Shown here piece by piece: positions 6,806 to 12,146 of a stretch of DNA of 12,146 nt. Location: positions 1 to 12,146 of the forward strand of contig WFSU01000131.1 in the NCBI GenBank assembly GCA_015485845.1. Direction: 5' to 3'. The position numbers were made by a program, and so were the translations under genes. Each line of letters opens with the position of its first letter. Position 1 is the first letter of the stretch. The DNA is from Nitratifractor sp. Lineage in GTDB: Bacteria > Campylobacterota > Campylobacteria > Campylobacterales > Sulfurovaceae. The notes beneath the pieces were generated by a model. That model worked only from the letters and a program-made list of their open reading frames with translations, did no database searches and was not told the origin of the DNA.

Positions 6806-8073
6806 TGATGGACTATGCTCAGTTGCAATCGCTGATCATCGCGCTGGCCATCGGATTTCTGATCGGGATGCAGCGTACCCTCGCCTACCCACAAGAGAGC
6901 AAAGGCAATTTTGCCGGTACCCGCACCTTTGCCCTGATCGCACTGACAGGATATCTCTCCGGCTGGCTCCAGACGTTATTGCCAAGTATCTATCTGATCA
7001 CCGGAGGCGGGCTCATCCTTTTCCTCTCCATCACTTACACCCTCAAGGTCATCCGCACCGGCCACTGGGGCATGACCACCCACATCGCCGCACTGGTAAC
7101 CTGGCTGCTGGGTCTGCTTGTCTGGACGGGGAAACCGACGTATGCCTTTTTCATCGGAGTGGTCGTCATCATCCTGCTCGAAGTCAAACCCCGCCTGCAA
7201 GCCCTCGAACGCCACATCGGGATGACCGACATCCATGCCGTGACGCTGCTGCTGGCAATGACCTTTGTCATCCTTCCTGTTCTGCCTGATCGGATGGTCG
7301 ATCCCTGGCACCTGTTCAACCCCTACAAAACATGGATGATGGCGGTCATCATCGCCGCGATCTCCTTCATCGGCTATGTCGCCATCAAAGTCCTCGGGCA
7401 GAAGCACGGGGTGTTTCTCACCGGTGCTGCCGGCGGGCTTATCTCTTCGACGGCTGTTTCCATCACCCTTTCCCAAATGTTTCAGAAGCAGTGGGATCTG
7501 ATCAACAACTACGCCGGAGGCATCGCCATCGCCTGCACGTTCATGTATCTGCGGGTGCTTTTCGAAGCGTTTGTGATCGACCCCACACTGGCTGGACACC
7601 TCGCACCCGCTTATCTCGGAGCCACTGTGACCGGCTTGCTCTTCAGCGGATGGCTCTACCGCCACGCCAGAGAGGAGCACATCGCCCTGACCAACGATGC
7701 TATCACCCGCAACCCGCTCCAACTGAGCGAAGCGATCAAATTCGGCCTCTTGTTTGGGATCATCTACGGTGCCATCACGCTGGTACAAAACCGCTACGGG
7801 GATCTCGGTGTGTATCTCGTCTCCTTCTTCTCCGGATTGACCGATGTGGATGCCATCACCCTCTCACTCAGCCAAATGACTCAGGAGGGGAAACTCACCG
7901 AGACGGCAGCGATGTACGGTGTCGCTATTGCTTCGGCTACCAATTCTGTGGTGAAACTGGGGATCGTTTTTGTACTGGGTGGGAGAAAACTGGGATGGCG
8001 AATGTCGCTCTATTTTCTCGTGACCCTCGGGGCGATGGGACTGGGACTTTTGTGGGTGGGCAAGATGGGATAA
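6805..8073 (+). CDS. MgtC/DUF4010 family membrane protein
   Basis: 422 residues, highly hydrophobic. The N-terminal quarter is MgtC/SapB-like: ALAIGFLIGMQR (13-24), then GTRTFALIALTGYLSG (38-53). The C-terminal half matches DUF4010, with GLTDVDAITLSLSQM (344-358) as its hallmark and the conserved FLTGAAGGLISSTAVSITL stretch in the middle. MgtC proteins in pathogens aid growth at low magnesium and restrain the ATP synthase; what MgtC-DUF4010 fusions do is unknown, so a role in ion homeostasis is inferred from family and neighbour. Starts at 6805 or 6808 (ATGATG). GGGGAG six bases upstream favours the first, which overlaps the antiporter stop by one base. It converges with the DUF4143 ATPase gene 27 bases away. 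Confidence 0.85.
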   Translation: MMDYAQLQSLIIALAIGFLIGMQRTLAYPQESKGNFAGTRTFALIALTGYLSGWLQTLLPSIYLITGGGLILFLSITYTLKVIRTGHWGMTTHIAALVTWLLGLLVWTGKPTYAFFIGVVVIILLEVKPRLQALERHIGMTDIHAVTLLLAMTFVILPVLPDRMVDPWHLFNPYKTWMMAVIIAAISFIGYVAIKVLGQKHGVFLTGAAGGLISSTAVSITLSQMFQKQWDLINNYAGGIAIACTFMYLRVLFEAFVIDPTLAGHLAPAYLGATVTGLLFSGWLYRHAREEHIALTNDAITRNPLQLSEAIKFGLLFGIIYGAITLVQNRYGDLGVYLVSFFSGLTDVDAITLSLSQMTQEGKLTETAAMYGVAIASATNSVVKLGIVFVLGGRKLGWRMSLYFLVTLGAMGLGLLWVGKMG

Positions 8074-8086
8074 ATCACCCCATCTT
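8062..8086. terminator. Hairpin between convergent genes, possible bidirectional terminator
   Basis: AAGATGGG (8062-8069) and CCCATCTT (8079-8086) form a perfect 8-base-pair stem with a 9-base loop that includes the stop codon of the MgtC/DUF4010 gene. No T-run follows on either strand, so classical intrinsic termination is doubtful. It may instead stabilise mRNA ends. Confidence 0.35.
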
Positions 8087-8100
8087 CCAAAAGTATCACC

Positions 8101-9348
8101 TCAAAAACGTATCCCGCCAACAATCGACACGATATCAATGCCATCAATAACCTCATCTTGATTATAGGTAATCACTCTTTTTTCTATAGGTTCAAAGGGC
8201 AACTTTTTCAGTCCGTTTAGCTCTCTTTCTTGATTGTGTCTGTTTAACTCGTAGCAGACTTGAAAAGCGTAGAGTTTGTTCTCTTTTTTACAGATAAAAT
8301 CACACTCAAACTCTTTATGGTAAAAATATATCTCATATCCGGCTTTTAGCAGCTCGGTATAGACAAGATTTTCCAGCAATTTTCCACTATCTTTGGAGAA
8401 CCTGAAAGAGGTCTGAGCCAAAAAGCTATTGTCCGTGATATAGGTTTTTCTTTTTGTCTTTATCTGCTCTTTTAGCGAAAATGAAAATTGCTTTATCTCA
8501 TTGCAAATATAGGCATCTTGCAAATAAGAGATATACTTTTTTGTACTGTTCTCATTGCTTCCCAACGCTTTGGCTATCGAATGATAAGAGTAAAGATTGG
8601 AGGTATTGGATACCACAAAATGCGCCAACTCTTTAAAGCCTTTAGAATCTCTGATATTATGGTTGGCAATGCAATCTTTGTAAATAATCGTATCGTAGTA
8701 GTTTAGTATGATCTCTCGCTTAAATTGTATCTCTTTTAGGACCTCAAAAAAAGTGCCGTATTGCATCGCATCATCAATCAGTTTCAAGGCATACGCTTTG
8801 TTTTTTACAATGTCTAACCTGTCATTTAAGCCAAAAAAATGGTAAACCTCTTTCAGGGATGGCGGATAAATAACACTGCTGAGGTACCTTCCGCTAAGCA
8901 ATTTTGCATACTCTCCGTCCAAAAGCGAAGAGTTAGAGCCTGTGATGTAGATTTTTTTAACATTTTCATTATCATAAATTGTTTTTACAAACTTTTCCCA
9001 ACCTACTACATTTTGCACTTCATCTAAAAAAAAATACTCCACCTTTTTGCCCGTAAGCTTTTGTGTAATCTCCAAAAGTTTAAAAAGGTGTTTGCTGTCG
9101 CTATAGAATTCGCTAAAATAGGGGTCGTCCAAATTGACATAAAGGCAAGTTAAGGGGTCGTTGGTTTTTATAATTTCATTGATCAAAAGTTTGCAAACAG
9201 TCGTTTTGCCGGCTCGCCGTATCCCTTTTACAACCTCTATCTGCCGCAAGCTTATTCTATCCAATAACGTATCTACAATCTCCCTCCTAAAAAGATCCTG
9301 ATACGGCTTATCCCAATGCAGGTTGTGTCTATATATTGCACTTTCCAT
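8101..9348 (-). CDS. AAA ATPase with DUF4143 C-terminal domain
   Basis: 415 residues. The N-terminal AAA_14-type ATPase has a Walker A GIRRAGKTT (42-50), a Walker B YFFLDEVQ (105-112) and a sensor stretch ITGSNSSLL (135-143) followed by LSGRY. The C-terminal DUF4143 domain is expected to have a PD-(D/E)XK-like fold. Here its active-site stretch reads ECD (348-350), then QVC (363-365) in place of the usual E-x-K, so nuclease activity is unlikely. Proteins of this group are common in bacteria and archaea, often in patchy accessory loci, and no biochemical role is settled. Codons are visibly A+T-rich against neighbours on both sides, pointing to horizontal gain. The ATG at 9348 has only a weak GGGA ribosome site. 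A TATAAT lies 32 bases upstream. The gene stands alone, convergent to the MgtC gene. Confidence 0.88.
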   Translation of the reverse strand: MESAIYRHNLHWDKPYQDLFRREIVDTLLDRISLRQIEVVKGIRRAGKTTVCKLLINEIIKTNDPLTCLYVNLDDPYFSEFYSDSKHLFKLLEITQKLTGKKVEYFFLDEVQNVVGWEKFVKTIYDNENVKKIYITGSNSSLLDGEYAKLLSGRYLSSVIYPPSLKEVYHFFGLNDRLDIVKNKAYALKLIDDAMQYGTFFEVLKEIQFKREIILNYYDTIIYKDCIANHNIRDSKGFKELAHFVVSNTSNLYSYHSIAKALGSNENSTKKYISYLQDAYICNEIKQFSFSLKEQIKTKRKTYITDNSFLAQTSFRFSKDSGKLLENLVYTELLKAGYEIYFYHKEFECDFICKKENKLYAFQVCYELNRHNQERELNGLKKLPFEPIEKRVITYNQDEVIDGIDIVSIVGGIRF

Positions 9349-9380
9349 ACTACAATTCCCAAAAATAAAATATTTTACTA

Positions 9381-9386
9381 ATTATA
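9381..9386 (-). promoter_or_regulatory. Putative -10 element (TATAAT) for the DUF4143 ATPase
   Basis: A perfect TATAAT on the minus strand, 32 bases before the ATG, in a very A+T-rich stretch. This makes chance matches likelier than elsewhere, but spacing fits a short leader. It differs from the TACAAT form used by neighbouring genes, which agrees with foreign origin. Confidence 0.4.
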
Positions 9387-9435
9387 CTTAGCAAAAGTTA
9401 GCTTTTCTTTAAAACAAATTTCAATTCAAATTTAG

Positions 9436-9537
9436 TACAATAAAAAGACCGAAATCAATAGCAAAGAAGATGTTTTTCAATCCGTAAAGGAATTGCTGTT
9501 GCAGAAACTACTGAAATCAACCGACAAGCATCCATAA
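9436..9537 (+). pseudogene. Possible C-terminal remnant of a lost gene
   Basis: An open frame without any ATG runs from after a stop at 9433-9435 to a TAA at 9535-9537. It encodes about 33 residues that look protein-like (EINSKEDVFQSVKELLLQKL, then LKSTDKHP), with an amphipathic helix and a polar end. Together with the A+T-rich stretch 9349-9440, which shows no gene, it could be the tail of a gene truncated when the ATPase island arrived. I do not recognise the family. It is short enough to be chance. Confidence 0.2.
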
Positions 9538-9539
9538 TC

Positions 9540-9752
9540 TCACCCCTTCTCGATCGCCTCATCCCCCACTTTTTGCACCAATTTAATACTCTCGATGGCG
9601 TTTTGGAGGATCATTTTGGTATTGGTCAGGGGCTTCATGCGCAGGTTGGTCTGCTTCTTGTCCAGCGACTCATCGTGCATGATCTCCATCACTTCACGGG
9701 TCAGCTCGGCATAAATCTCGTCAAATTTCTTTTCGATAAATTCGATGTCCAT
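9540..9752 (-). CDS. Small protein of unknown function coupled to mogA
   Basis: 70 residues, acidic and basic mixed, without signal or membrane segments and predicted to be mostly helical (MDIEFIEKKFDEIYAEL at the start, then a helix around TKMILQNAIESIKLVQKVG). I do not recognise the family. The ATG at 9752-9750 shares its first base with the last base of the mogA stop (TAATG), with an AAGGGA ribosome site inside the end of mogA, so it is very probably translated with MogA. A longer in-frame reading back to 9863 lies wholly within mogA and can be dismissed. Co-translation suggests a link to molybdenum cofactor work, but nothing in the sequence itself shows it. Confidence 0.7.
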   Translation of the reverse strand: MDIEFIEKKFDEIYAELTREVMEIMHDESLDKKQTNLRMKPLTNTKMILQNAIESIKLVQKVGDEAIEKG

Positions 9753-10285
9753 TATTTCCCTTTGGGTCGAAAGGCTTTGATGACCGTCTCGTCGGTCTCC
9801 ATATACGATCCGCCGATCAGATCGATGCAGTACGGCACTGCCGGGAATACCGCATCGAGACATTCTCGGATCGCCTTAGGCTTGCCGGGGAGGTTGATGA
9901 TGAGTGCGCCGTTGCAGATCCCGGCGGTCTGGCGGGAGAGGATCGCCGTGGGGACGTGCTGGAGGCTGGCCGCCCGCATCTGCTCGCCAAAACCGGGGAG
10001 GATCTTCTGGCAGACATTGAGCGTCGCTTCAGTCGTCACATCCCTCGGAGCCGGCCCGGTACCCCCGGTCGTGACGATAAGATCACATTTGCAATCCCGC
10101 GCCAGCTGTACCAGGGTCGTCTCGATGAGGGGCTGTTCATCCGGGATGCAACGATATTCGTATTCACAATCATTCTGGAGATACTCCCCCATCGTCTCCA
10201 TGATCGCCTTACCTGAGATGTCTTCGTAGATGCCTGCGTGCGCCCGATCACTGGTGGTGACGACGCCGATTTTTATGGTGTCCAT
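9752..10285 (-). CDS. mogA: Molybdopterin adenylyltransferase MogA
   Basis: 177 residues, cytoplasmic. MogA activates molybdopterin by adenylylation with ATP, the step before MoeA inserts molybdate. The sequence follows E. coli MogA closely: GVVTTSDRAHAGIYEDISG (7-25), VTTGGTGPAPRDVTTEAT (71-88), FGEQMR (99-104), PTAILSRQTAG (112-122), INLPGKP (130-136) and IDLIGG (154-159) to the TDETVIKAFRPK end. Asp49 and Asp82 fall at the positions of the two acidic residues implicated in catalysis in the E. coli enzyme. The ATG at 10285 has AAGGAC five bases upstream. It is followed by the overlapping 70-residue gene. No moeA or other cofactor gene is nearby. The presence of the gene implies molybdo- or tungstoenzymes in the host. 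The upstream 200 bases are repeat-rich and show no clear promoter. Confidence 0.95.
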   Translation of the reverse strand: MDTIKIGVVTTSDRAHAGIYEDISGKAIMETMGEYLQNDCEYEYRCIPDEQPLIETTLVQLARDCKCDLIVTTGGTGPAPRDVTTEATLNVCQKILPGFGEQMRAASLQHVPTAILSRQTAGICNGALIINLPGKPKAIRECLDAVFPAVPYCIDLIGGSYMETDETVIKAFRPKGK

Positions 10286-10302
10286 TGTTTGTCCTTTTTA
10301 GT

Positions 10303-10327
10303 GTTAAGTGTTATGCGTTAAGTGTTA
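10303..10327. repeat. Tandem direct repeat GTTAAGTGTTA x2
   Basis: GTTAAGTGTTA occurs at 10303-10313 and 10317-10327, a 14-base period, 18 bases before the mogA ATG and thus in its likely mRNA leader or promoter. It forms the mogA-proximal edge of the repeat-rich spacer. Confidence 0.75.
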
Positions 10328-10338
10328 CGTATCAAATT

Positions 10339-10367
10339 ACGCTTCGCGTTTGCGGGACTGAAGTCCC
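10339..10367. repeat. Two adjacent palindromes (REP-like)
   Basis: ACGC-TTC-GCGT (10339-10349) is directly followed by GGGAC-TGAA-GTCCC (10354-10367). Both are perfect stems with 3- and 4-base loops. Such tight pairs of small G+C-rich palindromes between genes are typical of dispersed repetitive extragenic elements. Whether copies exist elsewhere in the genome cannot be seen here. Confidence 0.5.
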
Positions 10368-10412
10368 AACCCCAAAAATTCCCACTTGCTAACTGCTCAT
10401 TTCTCACTCATT

Positions 10413-10490
10413 GGTGTGCTATTGCACTCCCTACGCGGCTGCATCCATTCACCACTATACCAATATACGGTGTGCAGTTGTGCACCCTAC
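10413..10490. repeat. Degenerate 22-base hairpin repeat, two copies
   Basis: Units at 10413-10434 and 10469-10490 both begin GGTGTGC and end CCCTAC and agree at 17 of 22 positions. Each can fold: GTGC-TATT-GCAC in the first, and GGTGTGCA-GT-TGTGCACC with two wobble pairs in the second. The second copy covers the SDR stop codon, so the fold could form at the 3' end of that mRNA. Confidence 0.55.
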
Positions 10491-11296
10491 ACCTTCAACA
10501 GCACCTTATCCAACCACGTCGAGCTCAAGAGCCGCTTGGCGTACCCGAGCAAATAGGTGGCTTTGGTGATGTAGTAGCGTGGGCGGGGGTGCTCATCGGA
10601 GAGGATCTGGTACACGATGCGAGCCACGGCTTCAGGGCCTTCGTTGAATGGAACTCGCTTGGCGGTACCGTTTCGAGAGGCCTCGTAGAGGGAGGCAAAT
10701 TCCGAGTGTTCGGTGTCGATCCGATCCAACGACTCGATCGCCGTTTCACGAAAGCGGCTGGTGATGGGGCCGGTGTTGAGGAGGACGGGGTAAATCTCCG
10801 TCCCTTTCAATTCAAGCCTGAGGGTATCGGTGAGCCCTTCGATGGCGTATTTGCTGGCGTTGTAAATCCCCCGGAATGGAAGGGCGATGATCCCCAGCAC
10901 CGAAGAGTGCTGGATAATTTTCCCGTAACCTTGCCGGCGCATCACCGGCATGATCTGGCGGGTACACTCGTGCAATCCGAGTACATTGGTTTCAAACTGC
11001 TCTCGCAGCACCTCCGTCGGTACATCTTCAACCGCTCCCATCTGACCGTAGCCTGCATTGTTGAACCACGCATCGATTTTCCCCTCTTTGTTCAAAACCG
11101 ATTCGATCACCGCTGCTACCTGATCAGGGTTGCGTACATCCAACTGCATCGCATTCTCAAATCCCAATCCCCGTAACATCTCCACATCTTCAATCCTGCG
11201 TGCGGTGGGGTAAACGCGGATGAAACGATCTTTGAGGTGCTTGGCAGTGGCCAGTCCAATCCCGGTACTGCACCCGGTAATGACAATATTGGTCAT
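10487..11296 (-). CDS. Short-chain dehydrogenase/reductase (classical SDR)
   Basis: 269 residues, cytoplasmic, Rossmann fold, NAD(P)-dependent oxidoreductase with unknown substrate. The cofactor loop TGCSTGIG is at 7-14, and TARR (31-34) after strand 2 suggests NADP through its basic residues. The structural motif NNAG is at 79-82. The catalytic set is N104, S132, Y145 and K149 (YNASK). The C-terminal 40 residues (RYYITKATYLLGYAKRLL) resemble SDRs with a membrane-leaning end such as those of the YbbO type, which act on aldehydes or retinoid-like substrates; this is only a likeness. The ATG at 11296 is chosen because the motif must sit at the very N-terminus and because AAGGAG lies five bases upstream; a longer open frame to 11800 is not coding. 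The gene is divergent from sixA across 66 bases. Confidence 0.9.
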   Translation of the reverse strand: MTNIVITGCSTGIGLATAKHLKDRFIRVYPTARRIEDVEMLRGLGFENAMQLDVRNPDQVAAVIESVLNKEGKIDAWFNNAGYGQMGAVEDVPTEVLREQFETNVLGLHECTRQIMPVMRRQGYGKIIQHSSVLGIIALPFRGIYNASKYAIEGLTDTLRLELKGTEIYPVLLNTGPITSRFRETAIESLDRIDTEHSEFASLYEASRNGTAKRVPFNEGPEAVARIVYQILSDEHPRPRYYITKATYLLGYAKRLLSSTWLDKVLLKV

Positions 11297-11323
11297 GGAT
11301 GCTCCTTCTTTATTCTGTCCGGT

Positions 11324-11329
11324 ATTGTA
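11324..11329 (-). promoter_or_regulatory. Putative -10 element (TACAAT) for the SDR gene
   Basis: TACAAT on the minus strand, 27 bases before the SDR ATG, giving a leader of about 20 bases that holds the AAGGAG site. It is 20 bases from the plus-strand TACAAT of sixA, so the two divergent promoters nearly touch. Confidence 0.5.
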
Positions 11330-11346
11330 CCCAAAGAGGGCAAATA

Positions 11347-11355
11347 TGTTACAAT
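11347..11355 (+). promoter_or_regulatory. Extended -10 (TGT-TACAAT) directly upstream of sixA
   Basis: TGTTACAAT ends seven bases before the sixA ATG. The expected transcript start is at the ATG itself and no ribosome site is visible, so sixA looks leaderless. Confidence 0.5.
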
Positions 11356-11362
11356 ACTGACT

Positions 11363-11842
11363 ATGAAAACCCTCTACATTGCCCGCCATGCCAAATCGAG
11401 CTGGGATGATCCCACACAGAGCGATTTTGACCGTCCTCTCAACGCCCGTGGTGAGCGGGATGCCCCTCGGATGGCACGGTACCTCGCCACGCAGAGTGTC
11501 CATCCCGAACACATCCTGGCCAGCCCGGCGCACCGTGCCCGGAGAACGGCCGAAATCTACCATACGAAGCTGGGTGGTCTCCTCCAATTCGACCGACGTA
11601 TTTACGAAGCATCGGTCACCGGCCTCCTCTATCTTGTTCAGGAAGCTTTTGAGCAAACCGACAGCCTGATGATCCTCGGACACAATCCGGGAATGACGGA
11701 ATTGATCAATCGCCTGAGCTCGGCTTCGCTCTACAACCTTCCCACCGCCGGAGTAGTTGGAATAAAATGGAACAACAACGGTCATGAAACTTCGATACAA
11801 CCGTTCCTTTATGCCACGCCAAAAAGTGTAACGATTCAGTAA
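11363..11842 (+). CDS. sixA: SixA-type phosphohistidine phosphatase
   Basis: 159 residues, cytoplasmic, histidine phosphatase superfamily. RHAKSSW (8-14) holds the catalytic His9 and Arg8. SPAHRARRTAE (54-64) supplies the second arginine cluster, Glu82 is the likely proton donor, and LGHNPG (105-110) holds the second histidine, H107. SixA in E. coli removes phosphate from histidine of phosphotransfer proteins (ArcB, and the nitrogen PTS protein NPr); in this lineage the target is unknown and small-molecule substrates are possible. The start at 11363 puts the RH motif at the usual distance from the N-terminus; the upstream open frame overlaps the SDR gene and is not used. There is no Shine-Dalgarno. 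Normal length. A small lipoprotein ORF follows after 41 bases. Confidence 0.88.
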   Translation: MKTLYIARHAKSSWDDPTQSDFDRPLNARGERDAPRMARYLATQSVHPEHILASPAHRARRTAEIYHTKLGGLLQFDRRIYEASVTGLLYLVQEAFEQTDSLMILGHNPGMTELINRLSSASLYNLPTAGVVGIKWNNNGHETSIQPFLYATPKSVTIQ

Positions 11843-11868
11843 CTATGGTCGGATTTTTTATCTTCTTC

Positions 11869-11877
11869 TGATACAAT
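11869..11877 (+). promoter_or_regulatory. Extended -10 (TGA-TACAAT) directly upstream of the small lipoprotein ORF
   Basis: TGATACAAT ends six bases before the ATG at 11884, the same layout as at the antiporter and sixA genes. No ribosome site is present, so a leaderless transcript is expected. Confidence 0.45.
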
Positions 11878-11883
11878 TCCCCC

Positions 11884-12012
11884 ATGAAAATACTTAAATT
11901 ACTACTGACCATCATCACTTTATTTGAAATCATAACGGGGTGTAGCCCAAAAAAATCCATCCCCCAATCTCAAACTCTCATATATGGTATAAAAACTGAT
12001 TTAAAAAACTGA
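11884..12012 (+). CDS. Small lipoprotein (42 residues, or 54 after a -1 frameshift), unknown function
   Basis: The ATG at 11884 opens a typical lipoprotein signal: Lys-rich start, hydrophobic core, then the lipobox ITGC with Cys20, followed by SPKKSIPQ. The zero frame stops at TGA 12010-12012 after 42 residues. The last codons are TTA AAA AAC TGA, so an A AAA AAC slippery heptamer sits in frame directly before the stop. A -1 shift there continues for 12 codons (LILHYDGKKYVR) to a TGA at 12045-12047, and this tail looks more protein-like than the abrupt zero-frame end. The options are a broken gene (one A lost from the run), a sequencing error, phase variation, or programmed slippage. I do not recognise the family. 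The promoter at 11869-11877 and the clear lipobox support a real gene start. Confidence 0.55.
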   Translation: MKILKLLLTIITLFEIITGCSPKKSIPQSQTLIYGIKTDLKN

Positions 12013-12047
12013 TTCTGCACTATGATGGTAAAAAATATGTACGCTGA

Positions 12048-12146
12048 CTTTGTGGCTCCTTTTTTTGGGTTTGTATCTGCGCTTTTGTCTACTTTTTGGG
12101 CTAATTCTCTATTTTTAGACAAGGGGGTAGTGTTTCTCTTTACGAC
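12048..12146. other. A+T-rich right edge, no gene assigned
   Basis: A T-rich stretch to the window end. One plus-strand frame (from ATG 12022) and one minus-strand frame both stay open to the edge, but neither has a ribosome site or a recognisable motif, and the plus one overlaps the frameshifted lipoprotein tail. It may hold the 3' end of a leftward gene or simply spacer DNA. Confidence 0.3.

Noticed and set aside
8101..9348. Defence or toxin-antitoxin system built on the DUF4143 ATPase
   Set aside because: The gene has no partner ORF and the C-terminal nuclease-like residues are degraded; nothing in the sequence supports a defence role.
9393..9406. AAAAG-TTAG-CTTTT hairpin near the ATPase promoter as a terminator or operator
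   Set aside because: A five-pair A/T stem in very A+T-rich DNA is weak and likely chance.
8075..9547. Flanking short match TCACCCC at both ends of the A+T-rich island as an insertion target duplication
   Set aside because: Only seven bases agree and they do not fall exactly at the composition change; it is expected by chance and no transposase is present.
9753..9863. N-terminal extension of the 70-residue gene
   Set aside because: It lies fully inside mogA in another frame, and the TAATG start with its ribosome site is better.
10300..10490. CRISPR array
   Set aside because: Repeats are of different kinds, at most two copies each, and spacing is irregular; no cas genes are present.
11297..11800. 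N-terminal extension of the SDR gene in the same frame
   Set aside because: It would run through sixA on the other strand, and the cofactor motif, ribosome site and -10 all place the start at 11296.
12022..12146. Plus-strand hydrophobic ORF at the right edge
   Set aside because: It lacks a ribosome site, overlaps the alternative tail of the lipoprotein, has no motif and is cut by the window end.

Overview
The window reads as a chromosomal segment of a free-living, moderate-G+C bacterium. I lean towards Campylobacterota of the Sulfurovum/Sulfurimonas/Sulfuricurvum kind, but this is an inference. It rests on compact gene spacing with ATGA and TAATG overlaps, recurring TACAAT-type -10 elements (often TGn-extended) with no recognisable -35, and the gene mix. 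No rRNA, tRNA, CRISPR array or intact insertion sequence is visible.

Left part (1-5461, minus strand): six genes read leftwards. In transcription order they encode a YfdX-family periplasmic protein, an HdeD-family membrane protein, an overlapping 82-residue two-helix membrane protein, a MscS-type mechanosensitive channel with a long predicted periplasmic coiled coil, an Nramp-like transporter with non-canonical metal-site motifs (coupled to the channel by ATGA), and the N-terminal part of an APC-superfamily permease that runs off the window. YfdX and HdeD belong to the EvgA acid-resistance regulon in E. coli, so the block looks like an acid, envelope or ion-stress locus.

Middle (5576-8073, plus strand): a divergent two-gene operon carries a CPA2-type cation:proton antiporter core and an MgtC/DUF4010 membrane protein, joined by a TAATG overlap. 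With the left block, about 8 kb is almost entirely ion, pH and osmotic homeostasis.

Island (8101-9537): an A+T-rich patch holds a DUF4143-type AAA ATPase convergent to the MgtC gene, then a gene-poor stretch with what may be the tail of a broken gene. It is probably a horizontally acquired insertion.

Right part (9540-12146): mogA (molybdenum cofactor synthesis) is coupled to a 70-residue unknown gene. A 200-base spacer upstream of mogA is packed with short direct repeats and hairpins. Beyond it lie an SDR oxidoreductase gene and, divergently, a SixA-type histidine phosphatase. The window ends with a tiny lipoprotein ORF that stops directly after an in-frame A AAA AAC slippery heptamer.

The least expected signals are three plus-strand genes whose -10 element sits 6-7 bases before the ATG with no Shine-Dalgarno (probable leaderless mRNAs), the possible frameshifted lipoprotein, the mosaic of intergenic repeats, and the stress and ion cluster itself. 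I did not find a clearly new defence or mobile system.
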